A DNA stretch of 42,230 bases. It comes from Rhodoplanes serenus. GTDB taxonomy: Bacteria > Pseudomonadota > Alphaproteobacteria > Rhizobiales > Xanthobacteraceae. This document shows positions 31,192-39,499 of the stretch, one piece after another. Where the stretch lies: contig CAMDDZ010000047.1 in the NCBI GenBank assembly GCA_945893145.1, forward strand, positions 1 through 42,230, written 5' to 3'. The translations under genes and the position numbers were made by a program. Under the pieces are notes generated by a model. The model did not search any database. It saw nothing but the letters and a program-made list of their open reading frames with translations, and was not told where the DNA came from. Numbering within the stretch: the first letter of the stretch is position 1; every line of letters starts with the position of its first letter.

Positions 31192-31886
31192 TCCTCACTG
31201 CCACCATCATGCGGACGATCCCTGGACTTGGCCTGCTCGCTGGGCTGGCCTGGAGCGAACCCGCCACGGCCGATTGCAAATTCCCCGACAGTGCTGCTCG
31301 CGTTGTCGTCAAGATCGGCCCTTATGCGGGCGGCAGGACCGGGGAGTCGCTCAATCAGCTTTCGAACTTCCTTCAGCTCCTGCGCGAGAACTACTACATG
31401 CTCAAGCAGGATATCGAGCCGTACGCAGCGGCCGCACCCTTCCTGCAAAAAGTCGAGCTTTCTCTGCAAGATGACTATGTGATCACCGGCGACCAGATCA
31501 CCGCCGAAACCGCCTTAAAATATTGGAGAGACGCGCCCACAACGCTACAGGTGTTTTTCGGCGCCATTCGCCGGATCCAGGAGACTTTCACCATAGTCAG
31601 CTCGATCCACCTTGGCGATACGCAGAACCCGCTGTACATCATGACGCTGCCATTGCGCGGCGATGAATTTGCATCGGCGAAAGACAGTCATACGTTGCTG
31701 ATTTATTACGCCCTGGCGTTACAGGCCAAGAAGCTCGAGTGCCCAAGCGACGTCGTTGGTCATCTGCTGTCGCGCACGAACGAGATCGCGACAACCTTGC
31801 TCAATCGGCAAATCAGCGAAACGGAACGTAAACGCGTTGTTGAAATCAAGCAGCACGTCGAATCGCTTGGGAAGCCGACGTCATGA
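31188..31886 (+). CDS. Exported protein of unknown function, module gene 2
   Basis: The 232-residue product has an N-terminal signal peptide (about 1-27, ending PATADC). The remainder is mixed alpha/beta, with one segment (LQVFFGAIRRIQETFTIVSS) that resembles the fold of CsgG/TolB-N-like domains, though weakly. The C-terminal part is helical. The ATG at 31188 overlaps the previous stop by four bases; an earlier in-frame ATG at 31173 would spoil the signal peptide less cleanly. It is likely periplasmic. The codon mix (with TTA and other rarer codons) is slightly less GC-biased than in the flagellar genes. No family was recognised. Confidence 0.78.
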   Translation: MILTATIMRTIPGLGLLAGLAWSEPATADCKFPDSAARVVVKIGPYAGGRTGESLNQLSNFLQLLRENYYMLKQDIEPYAAAAPFLQKVELSLQDDYVITGDQITAETALKYWRDAPTTLQVFFGAIRRIQETFTIVSSIHLGDTQNPLYIMTLPLRGDEFASAKDSHTLLIYYALALQAKKLECPSDVVGHLLSRTNEIATTLLNRQISETERKRVVEIKQHVESLGKPTS

Positions 31887-33010
31887 ATCGCCGCGGGCCG
31901 CGCGTCGCCGCTTGGGCGGCGGCCCTGTTACTCGCCTGGCTAAGCTCGACCGACGTCAGCGCCCAGAGAGGCCTGGACAGCCCGAACCCCAACGCAATCA
32001 CGATCCTGATCACCGCGTTCATGAGCGATCCGAGCCCGCTTGGCGGCAGCATCGGCACGATCCTGCTCCTTGAGCAATGGAAGACCATGGCCGTGATGCA
32101 GTGTTCATCCCCACCCTGCGCGAACGTGCCTTACCCAGAGGAAGGCCGCTTCCGCTGGCAGCAACAGCCCCTTGTTCGCCCCGCACACGAAGCCGCCGCC
32201 ACAGCCGCGCTCGGCTACCGGGCGCAAATGGTGTTGTGGGGAAGGACCTACCGATACGGCGAAAATGTTGTTGTGGTCGCCTACCTGACTCTTCCAGACG
32301 TCCGCGACCTTCGGACCCGCCGGCATGAGCGATGGTCCCTGGCACTGACCACGCCCAAAAAAATCCATCAGATCGATGCTGACATACCGGCACGCCGGTT
32401 CGCTTTCGAGCCGATCGTGCTCAAGAGCGCGATGGTTTCGGAATATTCAGTGCCGCTAGCGCTGAAGGTCTATCGAACCCCGACCGGCGAAGGACTGCTT
32501 GGGACCGCAAAGCCGCCACTCCTGGCTGCCACCGGACAGCAAGGTAATGCGCTCCGGGTCCGCCACGGCCTCGGCGAAGGCTGGATTCTCGTGCCCGAGC
32601 TTTCGGACGCCCCTTCAGAGACCGTCGGCTTCGTCGGCGGGATCATGCGCGTCCTGCGCGGACACTGGGACGGCGCAGTAGAGCTGCTGGCCCCTGTCGC
32701 AAGGAACACGCGCACGCCGACGGAGCTCCGCATCGATTCACTGCTGCTCATGGGACTTGCAAGCTATCATCTCGGAAAGGATTTCCAGTCCCACCTGCAC
32801 GCCGCAGAGGAGCTCAATCCGCTCGCCAGTCGCGTGATCCGTTACCGCGTCATGGGAATGCTGGCGGAATTGCAGAAGGCCGAACCGCAGTCGCGCAGCC
32901 GGCTGGCCGCCGAGGCGGCAAAATATCTGGATGCGCGAAAGCAGATGTTTCCCGCCGGCGACCGCTGGCTGCTCACCGCGAACGAAATCCTAGCGGCGGT
33001 CGCTCAATAG
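31883..33010 (+). CDS. Exported protein with TolB-N-like and TPR-like parts, module gene 3
   Basis: The 375-residue product has a signal peptide (about 1-30, ending DVSAQ). The first half (about 35-160) reads like a TolB-N/CsgG-type domain, with ITILITAFMSDPSPLGGSIG and then AQMVLWGRTYRYGENVVVVA. The C-terminal third (about 245-370) is helical and TPR-like (GHWDGAVELLAPVARNTRTP, LLMGLASYHLGKDFQSHLH). It should be periplasmic. It overlaps the previous stop by four bases (ATGA). At its 3' end it overlaps the convergent oxidase gene by 21 bases. The fold suggestions come from reading only; no family was recognised. Confidence 0.8.
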   Translation: MNRRGPRVAAWAAALLLAWLSSTDVSAQRGLDSPNPNAITILITAFMSDPSPLGGSIGTILLLEQWKTMAVMQCSSPPCANVPYPEEGRFRWQQQPLVRPAHEAAATAALGYRAQMVLWGRTYRYGENVVVVAYLTLPDVRDLRTRRHERWSLALTTPKKIHQIDADIPARRFAFEPIVLKSAMVSEYSVPLALKVYRTPTGEGLLGTAKPPLLAATGQQGNALRVRHGLGEGWILVPELSDAPSETVGFVGGIMRVLRGHWDGAVELLAPVARNTRTPTELRIDSLLLMGLASYHLGKDFQSHLHAAEELNPLASRVIRYRVMGMLAELQKAEPQSRSRLAAEAAKYLDARKQMFPAGDRWLLTANEILAAVAQ

Positions 33011-34492
33011 CACCGTATCGCCGCCGGGCACCGTCCCTGGCGACGGCTCGGCCGCGGTGATGGCAGCAGGCTCCACCTCGGCCGGAACCATCGATGGCGC
33101 CAAGGCCTCCGCAGCCGCCACAGGCGCAGACACCAGATCAGGCGCGGCTTTGCGCTTGGTCTCGCGCTGCCGTGCCAGGAAGCCCGCGATCCGCTCGCGG
33201 GCGCGGAACTGCCAGTAATAGGTCTGCGCCACGGCACGGCCGATGGCGCCGCCGGCCCACACCAATTCGAACGCCGCGAACCGGCGCCAAGTCTGATCGC
33301 CTTCCACGACGGCGCGCGCGACGATCTCGCCCGCCATCGCTGTGGTGTTGAGCCCGTGCCCGCTAAAGCCGCTCGCGACCCACAGGCCCGGCGACAGCTC
33401 GCCGATCTGCGGCATGCGATGCACGGTGTTGCCCAATGTACCGGTCCACGCATAGGCGGCCCGCACCTTGCCGATTTGCGGGAAGGTGCGGCGCATGTCG
33501 CGAAGCAGCGTTTTCACGTAAGCCTGCGGGTCTCCGTTCCAGAGCGTGCAGCGGCCCGACCACATCAGGCGGTCGCCGCCGACCACGCGATAATGATTGT
33601 CGGCCAGGTCGGTGTCGCTCACCGCGCCGCGATACGCGATTGCCTCATGCAGCTGCGGCCCGATCGGTTCGGTGACGAGCACATAGGTCGAAACCGGCAC
33701 CAAGGTCGCGGCGAGCCGCGGCATCAAACCGCTGATGTGAACATTGCCGGCGAGCACCACGTGACGCGCGCGCAGCCGCGCCGAGGACGTGGTGATGCGC
33801 TTGCGCACGCCGTCCGGATCGATGTCGAGCGCCGGAGTGCGCTCGCAGATGCGCACGCCCGCGGCTTCGGCGGCAGCCGCCAGACCGAGCGCATAATTCA
33901 GCGGGTTGATGGTGAAGCCGCCGGCGTAATGCACGGCGCTGAAATAATGCGAGCTGCGCAGTTCGGCACGCACCCGCTCCTTCGGCCAGGCCTCCGCCAT
34001 CGTGCCGAATTCCTCGGATAGCAATCGCGCCTGCTCGGTCAACTCACGATCGTTGTCGGTCTTGGAGACGTGCAGCCAGCCGTTTTCGCTGAGCTCCGCG
34101 CCCGGCATGCCGGTTTCGCGGATGGTGTTGCGCACGTAGGCCGCGCCCGCCTCGGACAGCTTCCACAGCGCTTTGGCCTGATCGAGACCGGCGCGCGCGA
34201 TAATGTCCTTCGCATCGGTGGCAAAACCCGGCAGCACGAAGCCGGTGTTGCGCCCCGAAGCGTTCCACGCGATTCGGTTGCCTTCCAGCAGCACCACCGA
34301 CCAGCCGCGCCGCGCGATCTCGCGCGCGGCGGTGAGGCCCGCAAGCCCGCCGCCGACCACGCAGGCATCGACGTCGCATTCGACGGTCAGCGGTGGCCGC
34401 GCGGGGCTTGCGACCGCATTCGCCGCATACCACGTCCCGCCAAGACCCGTTGTATCGAGCCCCGTTGTATCGGGACCGGTCGTTTCGGTCAT
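32990..34492 (-). CDS. FAD-dependent DAO-family oxidoreductase
   Basis: The 500-residue protein has the FAD-binding motif VVGGGLAGLTAAREIARRGW near residue 45, GNRIAWNASGRNTGFV behind it, and the C-terminal FAD region GLWVASGFSGHGLNTTAMAG. It resembles the DAO family around gamma-glutamylputrescine oxidase (PuuB), which oxidises amines or amino acids. The substrate cannot be told. The ATG at 34492 is preferred over a GTG at 34510. Near the N-terminus is a short repeat (TTGPDTTGLDTTGLG). A C-terminal Ala/Pro-rich tail of about 60 residues is extra. The 3' end overlaps the convergent module gene by 21 bases. Confidence 0.88.
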   Translation of the reverse strand: MTETTGPDTTGLDTTGLGGTWYAANAVASPARPPLTVECDVDACVVGGGLAGLTAAREIARRGWSVVLLEGNRIAWNASGRNTGFVLPGFATDAKDIIARAGLDQAKALWKLSEAGAAYVRNTIRETGMPGAELSENGWLHVSKTDNDRELTEQARLLSEEFGTMAEAWPKERVRAELRSSHYFSAVHYAGGFTINPLNYALGLAAAAEAAGVRICERTPALDIDPDGVRKRITTSSARLRARHVVLAGNVHISGLMPRLAATLVPVSTYVLVTEPIGPQLHEAIAYRGAVSDTDLADNHYRVVGGDRLMWSGRCTLWNGDPQAYVKTLLRDMRRTFPQIGKVRAAYAWTGTLGNTVHRMPQIGELSPGLWVASGFSGHGLNTTAMAGEIVARAVVEGDQTWRRFAAFELVWAGGAIGRAVAQTYYWQFRARERIAGFLARQRETKRKAAPDLVSAPVAAAEALAPSMVPAEVEPAAITAAEPSPGTVPGGDTVLLSDRR

Positions 34493-34604
34493 GTTTGGTG
34501 CACTCAACACTGCCTCAAGCCCAAGTCGGCATCATGCTAGACTGACACACGACGGAAATCGATCAGCCTTAAGTCCCGAAGCCATCGAGACGAGACATCG
34601 GTTA

Positions 34605-35132
34605 ATGCGCCGCCTGCTGCTGCTCCGCCACGCCAAAGCCGAACGTCCGCAACCGGGCGGACGCGACCACGATCGCGTGCTGGCCAAACGCGGACGCGCC
34701 GATGCCCCGCGGCTCGGCACCTACATGGCCCGCCACGCGCTGACACCCGATCAGGTCATCGTTTCGACCGCGGCGCGAACACGCGAAACCTGGGATTTGG
34801 CGGCAGCCGAATTCAAGGCAGCCCCGGCTGTCGCCTATGAGGCGAGACTCTACGACGCCACCCCGGGCGCCATCCTGGCGGTCGTCCAGGGCGTCGGGCC
34901 GCAGGTCAATACGCTCCTCTTGGTGGGCCACAATCCGGGCATTCACGAGATCGCCACCATCCTGGTCGCCACCGGCGACCTCGATGCCCGCCAGCGGCTC
35001 AACGAGGGCTATCCGACCTCCGGCCTGGCGGTGATCGATTTCGCGCTCGACGCCTGGAGCAAGCTGCATCCCCAATCGGGGCGGCTGGAGCGGTTCGTCA
35101 CGCCGCGCTCGCTTGGCGCCGCGACGGATTGA
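34605..35132 (+). CDS. sixA: SixA-like histidine phosphatase
   Basis: The 175-residue protein has the catalytic motif LLLRHAKAE (R8, H9) and the second His motif LLVGHNPGIHE of the histidine phosphatase family. SixA removes phosphate from histidine-phosphotransfer domains. The short form with only the basic fold matches SixA rather than phosphoglycerate mutase. The ATG at 34605 is chosen as the family start from a frame that is open much further upstream. It stands alone between a divergent oxidase and uspA. Confidence 0.87.
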   Translation: MRRLLLLRHAKAERPQPGGRDHDRVLAKRGRADAPRLGTYMARHALTPDQVIVSTAARTRETWDLAAAEFKAAPAVAYEARLYDATPGAILAVVQGVGPQVNTLLLVGHNPGIHEIATILVATGDLDARQRLNEGYPTSGLAVIDFALDAWSKLHPQSGRLERFVTPRSLGAATD

Positions 35133-35202
35133 GGCAGATGCGGCGCGCGCCGCAAAAGTGTGCCATGATGGAGATGCTCCCAACCTTTGCCAGGAGCTTG
35201 CT

Positions 35203-35628
35203 ATGTACCAACAGATACTCGTCCCGGTCGATCTTGCCGATCCGAAACTGGCCAAGCCCGCGGTCGAAACCGCGATCATGATGGCCAATGCTTATAGCGG
35301 CTCAATCCGGCTGATTAACGTGCTGCCGATGACGCCGGTGATGCTTGCCGAATATGTGCCGCCGGACTTCGACGTTCAGCAGCGCAAGTCGGCGGAGGAA
35401 GCGCTCGTGATCGTCGCCAAGGAAGTCGGGCTCGAGCCCGCCCGCGTCTCCAGCACGGTGCGCCAAGGCGGCATCTATCACGAGATCCTCGAGGAAGCGA
35501 AGGCAATGAAGGCCGACCTCATCGTGATGAGCTCGCATCGCGTCGGCGTGCGCACCTACTTCCTCGGCTCCAATGCCGGCCATGTGGTGCGCTACGCCAA
35601 TTGTTCGGTGCTGGTGGTCCGGCGCTAG
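35203..35628 (+). CDS. Universal stress protein, UspA family
   Basis: The 141-residue protein has the Usp start MYQQILVPVDLADP, the middle YHEILEEAKAMKADLIVMSS and the C-terminal FLGSNAGHVVRYANCSVLVV. The GS of the ATP-binding loop is present, but the usual first Gly spacing is altered, so nucleotide binding is uncertain. A CAGGAG ribosome site precedes the ATG at 35203. The stop is immediately followed by the stop of the convergent gene. Confidence 0.93.
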   Translation: MYQQILVPVDLADPKLAKPAVETAIMMANAYSGSIRLINVLPMTPVMLAEYVPPDFDVQQRKSAEEALVIVAKEVGLEPARVSSTVRQGGIYHEILEEAKAMKADLIVMSSHRVGVRTYFLGSNAGHVVRYANCSVLVVRR

Positions 35629-36249
35629 CTAGGTTCGTTCACCGCGAGGCATCAGCTGCAACGGCAGCGCGTCGGGCCGGTAGATCATCGGCCGGTTGCG
35701 ATAGAGATAGTTGCCGACCTGCCAGCCGAATATCAGCAGAAAGCCGCAGATCACCGCGGCCGCGCCCCGCTCGCTGATCTCCAGCGCACGATACGCGATG
35801 CCGACGAATGCGGCGGCCGCGATCGCCGATACGATCACGCCGACTACGAAGGTCGCGAGCGGAATGCCCGCGACGAATTGCGCCGTGGCGTTGGCGGCGC
35901 TAAACCGCCGGTGCAGCTCGGTCACGAACTCGCGGTAGTCGGCATCCTGCCGGCCCTGGTCGGTCAGACTGCGCCATGTCGTCGACGCAAACTGAAGTTT
36001 GGGCGCATCGTCGGACCAGATCTCGGTGATGAACCGATAGGACTGCATCGTCAGCGGCCGAAACGACAGCCGCACGCGCCGGACGCGCTGATACCGGATC
36101 AGGCCTGAACGCCCGCCGGTCTCCCACGCCAGACCATCCGGCTTGAGCCGGAACACCCAGGGCGAGCCGATCAGTGCGGGCTTATACCAATAGAGCGGCT
36201 CGTTGGCCTCGCCGCTATCATCAACGGATGCAGGATCGCGCTCCGACAC
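35629..36249 (-). CDS. Membrane protein of unknown function
   Basis: The 206-residue protein has a soluble first part (about 1-115) of DUF-like character with SPWVFRLKPDGLAWETGGRS, then two membrane segments (about 125-150 and 163-185) and a short tail. The first part could be a PH-like domain, as in other small bacterial proteins with two membrane helices, but that is a guess. It starts with GTG directly after the TAA of the preceding gene, so the two are coupled. Confidence 0.75.
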   Translation of the reverse strand: MSERDPASVDDSGEANEPLYWYKPALIGSPWVFRLKPDGLAWETGGRSGLIRYQRVRRVRLSFRPLTMQSYRFITEIWSDDAPKLQFASTTWRSLTDQGRQDADYREFVTELHRRFSAANATAQFVAGIPLATFVVGVIVSAIAAAAFVGIAYRALEISERGAAAVICGFLLIFGWQVGNYLYRNRPMIYRPDALPLQLMPRGERT

Positions 36250-37704
36250 TTATTCCGCCGGCACCATCGAACCGCGCACCCACTGCGCCTCCAGCACATC
36301 GGGCTGTGCTTCTGCCGCCCGGCCTGAAACAGGAGTGAGCCCGAAGCGCTGCTCGATCCGCCGCAACCGGTAGCGCAAGCGCAGTTCGTTGCGCCGGGCG
36401 CGCGCCACGTTCCGGCGCATTTCGCGCAGCACTGCAAATCGCTGCCAAAAGGCAACGAGCGTGCCGAGCGCAACCCACCGCCGCGCGATATCGGCGGGGT
36501 CGCGGCGAGCGCGAACGCGCTCGTCACGATGGGTGATGACCTGCTCGGCGTTGCGCAGCCGCGCCACGTAGTCCCGTGCCATGCGATTGACGCCGTCGTA
36601 CATCGAATTGGCGTGTTTTCGCATATCGAAGGCGCGCTTAAGCAGCCGGGTTTGGAATGCGCCCGCCTTGCTGGCGATATTAGACTTCAGCGGCACGAAG
36701 CCGGGGCATTCGGACAGTAACACGACATCGTCTTGCTGCGACGCCAGGAGCTTGAAGCGGGCGACCGCCTCCGCGAAGGTCATCCTCGCATCGCGCGCCA
36801 CGTCATGAGTCGCCGCTTGCAGGCAGCGAACCACCATCGCGGGTTTGGCGGCCAGCCCCGGATCGCTCGCCGCCCGCATCCCGTAGCTCCAATGGCAATC
36901 GAACGCATTGGGCAAATGCCTGCGCACCCCGTTCATGTCGCGGGCCTGCATGCAAATGCGGGCCAATTGGTAGTGCGCCTCGCCGCAGCGCGGGTCGAGA
37001 TCGATCGCGGCGTGAAAATGAACGGCGGCGTCCTCGGTCCGGCCCGACGCGTAGGCGGCCCGGCCGGCATCCGCGAGCGAGCGCGCCGAAACGCCAGGGT
37101 CTTGCGCGCGGGCGCGCGCCGAGGCGGTCAGGAACGCCTCCTCGGCCGCACGCAGATCGACGGTTGCGGCACTCTTGCCGCGTCCCGCGATGCCAAACAG
37201 CAGCGCGCCACGGAGCTGGTCATAGCGCCAATCGGTCACCGCACTCTGGTCGACCTGCGCCAGAACGCCGAGCGCTTCACCGTAAAGCTGTTGACGCGCC
37301 AGTTCGGTTGCGGCCGTGTAAGCGTCGCCGGATGGTGCCGGCGCGTCGATGCGCTTGACGGGACCGGCGAGCGCCGGGTTCCAATCGCTGCGCTCATCGC
37401 TCTTCACAAACAGCGACTGAAACGCGGTGACGGAATCCGCATGGCCGCCATCGAGCGTGCCGCAAATGTCCAAAAGATTGATCCGCGCGACTTCGACGTT
37501 TTCGTTGGGGCCCGACGGAAACCAAGCCAGGTCCTTCAGCGCGCCGGCCAGTGCGTCGGTGTTGTGCTTGAAAATATCTTCCAGCGAACCGATCGACTGA
37601 CGGATCGGCTTCGACAACACCACCTCGATGTTCTCCCTCACGTTGTGGGAATCGAGATAGTCTTGGTAACGGCGATCAGGCGCGTATGTGTAGTCGACGG
37701 CCAT
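36250..37704 (-). CDS. TPR-containing protein of unknown function
   Basis: The 484-residue protein has no signal peptide or membrane segment. Residues 1-60 form a distinct N-terminal piece (YAPDRRYQDYLDSHNVRENI). Residues about 120-270 are TPR-like (AAVHFHAAIDLDPRCGEAHY). A helical, basic C-terminal region (about 340-450) is rich in Arg. The ATG at 37704 is used; the codon before it is TTG. Its stop abuts the GTG of the membrane protein gene, so they form a two-gene unit. The N-terminal piece may tie it to a membrane or a complex; no family was recognised. Confidence 0.75.
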   Translation of the reverse strand: MAVDYTYAPDRRYQDYLDSHNVRENIEVVLSKPIRQSIGSLEDIFKHNTDALAGALKDLAWFPSGPNENVEVARINLLDICGTLDGGHADSVTAFQSLFVKSDERSDWNPALAGPVKRIDAPAPSGDAYTAATELARQQLYGEALGVLAQVDQSAVTDWRYDQLRGALLFGIAGRGKSAATVDLRAAEEAFLTASARARAQDPGVSARSLADAGRAAYASGRTEDAAVHFHAAIDLDPRCGEAHYQLARICMQARDMNGVRRHLPNAFDCHWSYGMRAASDPGLAAKPAMVVRCLQAATHDVARDARMTFAEAVARFKLLASQQDDVVLLSECPGFVPLKSNIASKAGAFQTRLLKRAFDMRKHANSMYDGVNRMARDYVARLRNAEQVITHRDERVRARRDPADIARRWVALGTLVAFWQRFAVLREMRRNVARARRNELRLRYRLRRIEQRFGLTPVSGRAAEAQPDVLEAQWVRGSMVPAE

Positions 37705-37936
37705 CAATCACCCGACGGCAAAACTAATCGTGTCCTTCGCGCCGATACGCAGGCGCGAAGACACCTAACATCACGACTCTTGGTACTGGCGTGAGCATAG
37801 CCGAACCCTCATGACAGCCGGGCTGGCACAGGACCTTGCTGTCCCTGTTATCCACAAGGCTGCGCGGGCGAATGCGGAGCCATGCACAGGCCGGCTCGGG
37901 CTGGCTAATCCGGCGCTGCCGGCCCATATCTGCCTC

Positions 37937-38178
37937 ATGGCCAAGACCGCCGTCGCTATCGCGCTGCTGGCTCTGCTCGGAGTTTCGCTTTGGTACGCCC
38001 ATGGCCTGTGGACATCGCTCGAAGATGCGGCGCTACCGACCGGCCTTTACGTGGCGATGGGTGCCGCATCCTGTTTTCGCTGCTGGTCGGCGTCGGGCTG
38101 ATGGGGCTGGTGTTCTATTCCAGCCGGCACGGCTACGACGACCGCGCCGCCAACACGGAAAACCAAAATAAGGAATAG
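37937..38178 (+). pseudogene. Small two-helix membrane protein gene, frameshifted
   Basis: The first frame (from the ATG at 37937) reads MAKTAVAIALLALLGVSLWY and continues to GLYVAMGA; the second frame, beginning at ATC 38068, reads ILFSLLVGVGLMGLVFYSSR and GYDDRAANTENQ to the stop at 38178. Joined, these make a typical 80-residue protein with two membrane segments, of a kind seen in related genomes. A single missing base around 38062-38067 explains the break. No slippery heptamer is present, so programmed frameshifting is unlikely. It may be a real loss or a sequencing error. Confidence 0.7.
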
Positions 38179-38184
38179 GACGCG

Positions 38185-39429
38185 CTACGAGTTTTTGGAC
38201 TCGAGCGTGTCGATACGGGCGAGCTGCGGAAAGAACCGTATCCAGAGCAGCCCGACCACGATCGCGCCGACGCCGCCGACCCACACCGCCGTGAAGGCGC
38301 CGAACATCGCCGCCATCACACCGGCGCGAAATTCGCCGAGCGTGCCGGACGTTCCGGTGAACATCGAATTGATCGCCATGACGCGGCCCAGCATGTCGTT
38401 CGGTGTCCGCGTCTGCACCAGTGAATGGCGGATCACGACGCTCGTGGCGTCACTCGCGCCGAAAATCGCCAATGCCGCCATCGAAAGGATGAGTGACGTC
38501 GAGAGCGCGAACACCATGATCGAAAGCCCGAGCGTCACGATTGCCGCAATCAGAATCGTGCCGAGCCGGCGATTGAATGAGATATGCGCAAGCACAATCG
38601 AAATCGATAGCGCACCCAGCGCCGGCGCCGAACGCAATAGCCCAAGTCCCCACGGGCCGGTGTGCAGAATATCGCGGGCAAAAATCGGCAGCAGCGCGGT
38701 GACGCTGCCGAGCATCATGGCGAACAGATCGATCGACATGGCGCCGAGCAGAACCGGCTGCCGCCGGACGTACGAGAAGCCCGCAAACAATGTCTCCATC
38801 GTCACCGGTTTCTTGTGCAGCGGTGGCGCCTGCAGGCGTACGAGGCTGATCAACACGGCAGCCATCAAGTAGATCACCGTGCAGGTCAGATAGACGGTGG
38901 CCGGGCCGAACGCGTAGATCAGCCCGCCGATCGCGGGGCCTGCGATAGTGGCGGTCTGCGTCGCCGTGGAGGACGCAGCGATAGCGCGCGGCAGCAACGC
39001 CTGCGGCACCAAACCCGGCACCAGCGTGTGCATGGTTGGCACCTCAAAGGCGCGCGCCGTCGCGGTGATCAAAAGAATAAGGAGAAAGGCATCGCGCGTG
39101 AGCCAGCCGCCGAGCGTGCCGGCCGCGAGCGCGGCGGCCGCCAGCGCCTTGACGATCTGACAGGCGCGCACCACGGCGCGGCGGTCGTAGCGATCCGCGA
39201 TCTGCCCGACCAGGATGGCGAGCGGCACATAGGGAAGGAATTGCACCAGGCCGACCAGGCCAAGGTCGAGCGCGCTGCCGGTCAGATCGTAAATCTGCCA
39301 GCCGACGGCCACCGCTTGCATCATGTAGGCGGCGTTGGTGGAGGTCCTGGCGCACCAATAGCGCACGAACGACGGATGGTCGCGCAGCGCAAGTGGCGGG
39401 CTCGCTAGACTGTCGGATGGGGCTGACAT
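38185..39429 (-). CDS. Major facilitator superfamily exporter, EntS-like
   Basis: The 414-residue protein has about 12 hydrophobic segments. After the first two segments is the MFS loop motif GQIADRYDRRAVV (about 77-90). The C-terminal half has the MFS_3/EntS-type motif NDMLGRVMAINSMFTGTSGT. Such proteins export siderophores or drugs; the substrate is unknown. The stop lies 6 bases from the convergent small gene. A non-catalytic start MSAPSDSLASPP precedes the first helix. Confidence 0.9.
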   Translation of the reverse strand: MSAPSDSLASPPLALRDHPSFVRYWCARTSTNAAYMMQAVAVGWQIYDLTGSALDLGLVGLVQFLPYVPLAILVGQIADRYDRRAVVRACQIVKALAAAALAAGTLGGWLTRDAFLLILLITATARAFEVPTMHTLVPGLVPQALLPRAIAASSTATQTATIAGPAIGGLIYAFGPATVYLTCTVIYLMAAVLISLVRLQAPPLHKKPVTMETLFAGFSYVRRQPVLLGAMSIDLFAMMLGSVTALLPIFARDILHTGPWGLGLLRSAPALGALSISIVLAHISFNRRLGTILIAAIVTLGLSIMVFALSTSLILSMAALAIFGASDATSVVIRHSLVQTRTPNDMLGRVMAINSMFTGTSGTLGEFRAGVMAAMFGAFTAVWVGGVGAIVVGLLWIRFFPQLARIDTLESKNS

Positions 39430-39499
39430 GGCAGGCGCGCTGTCATAGCGCGTTGCCTGCCCCGAACCAACTGCCGCAGCGTCAGGTCAGACCCGACGT

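Noticed and set aside
35155..35175. Minus-strand sigma-54-like pattern before uspA
   Set aside because: The GG/GC spacing is one base short and no leftward gene would use it.
38060..38070. Programmed ribosomal frameshift in the small membrane protein gene
   Set aside because: No slippery heptamer or downstream stem was seen; a single-base deletion is simpler.
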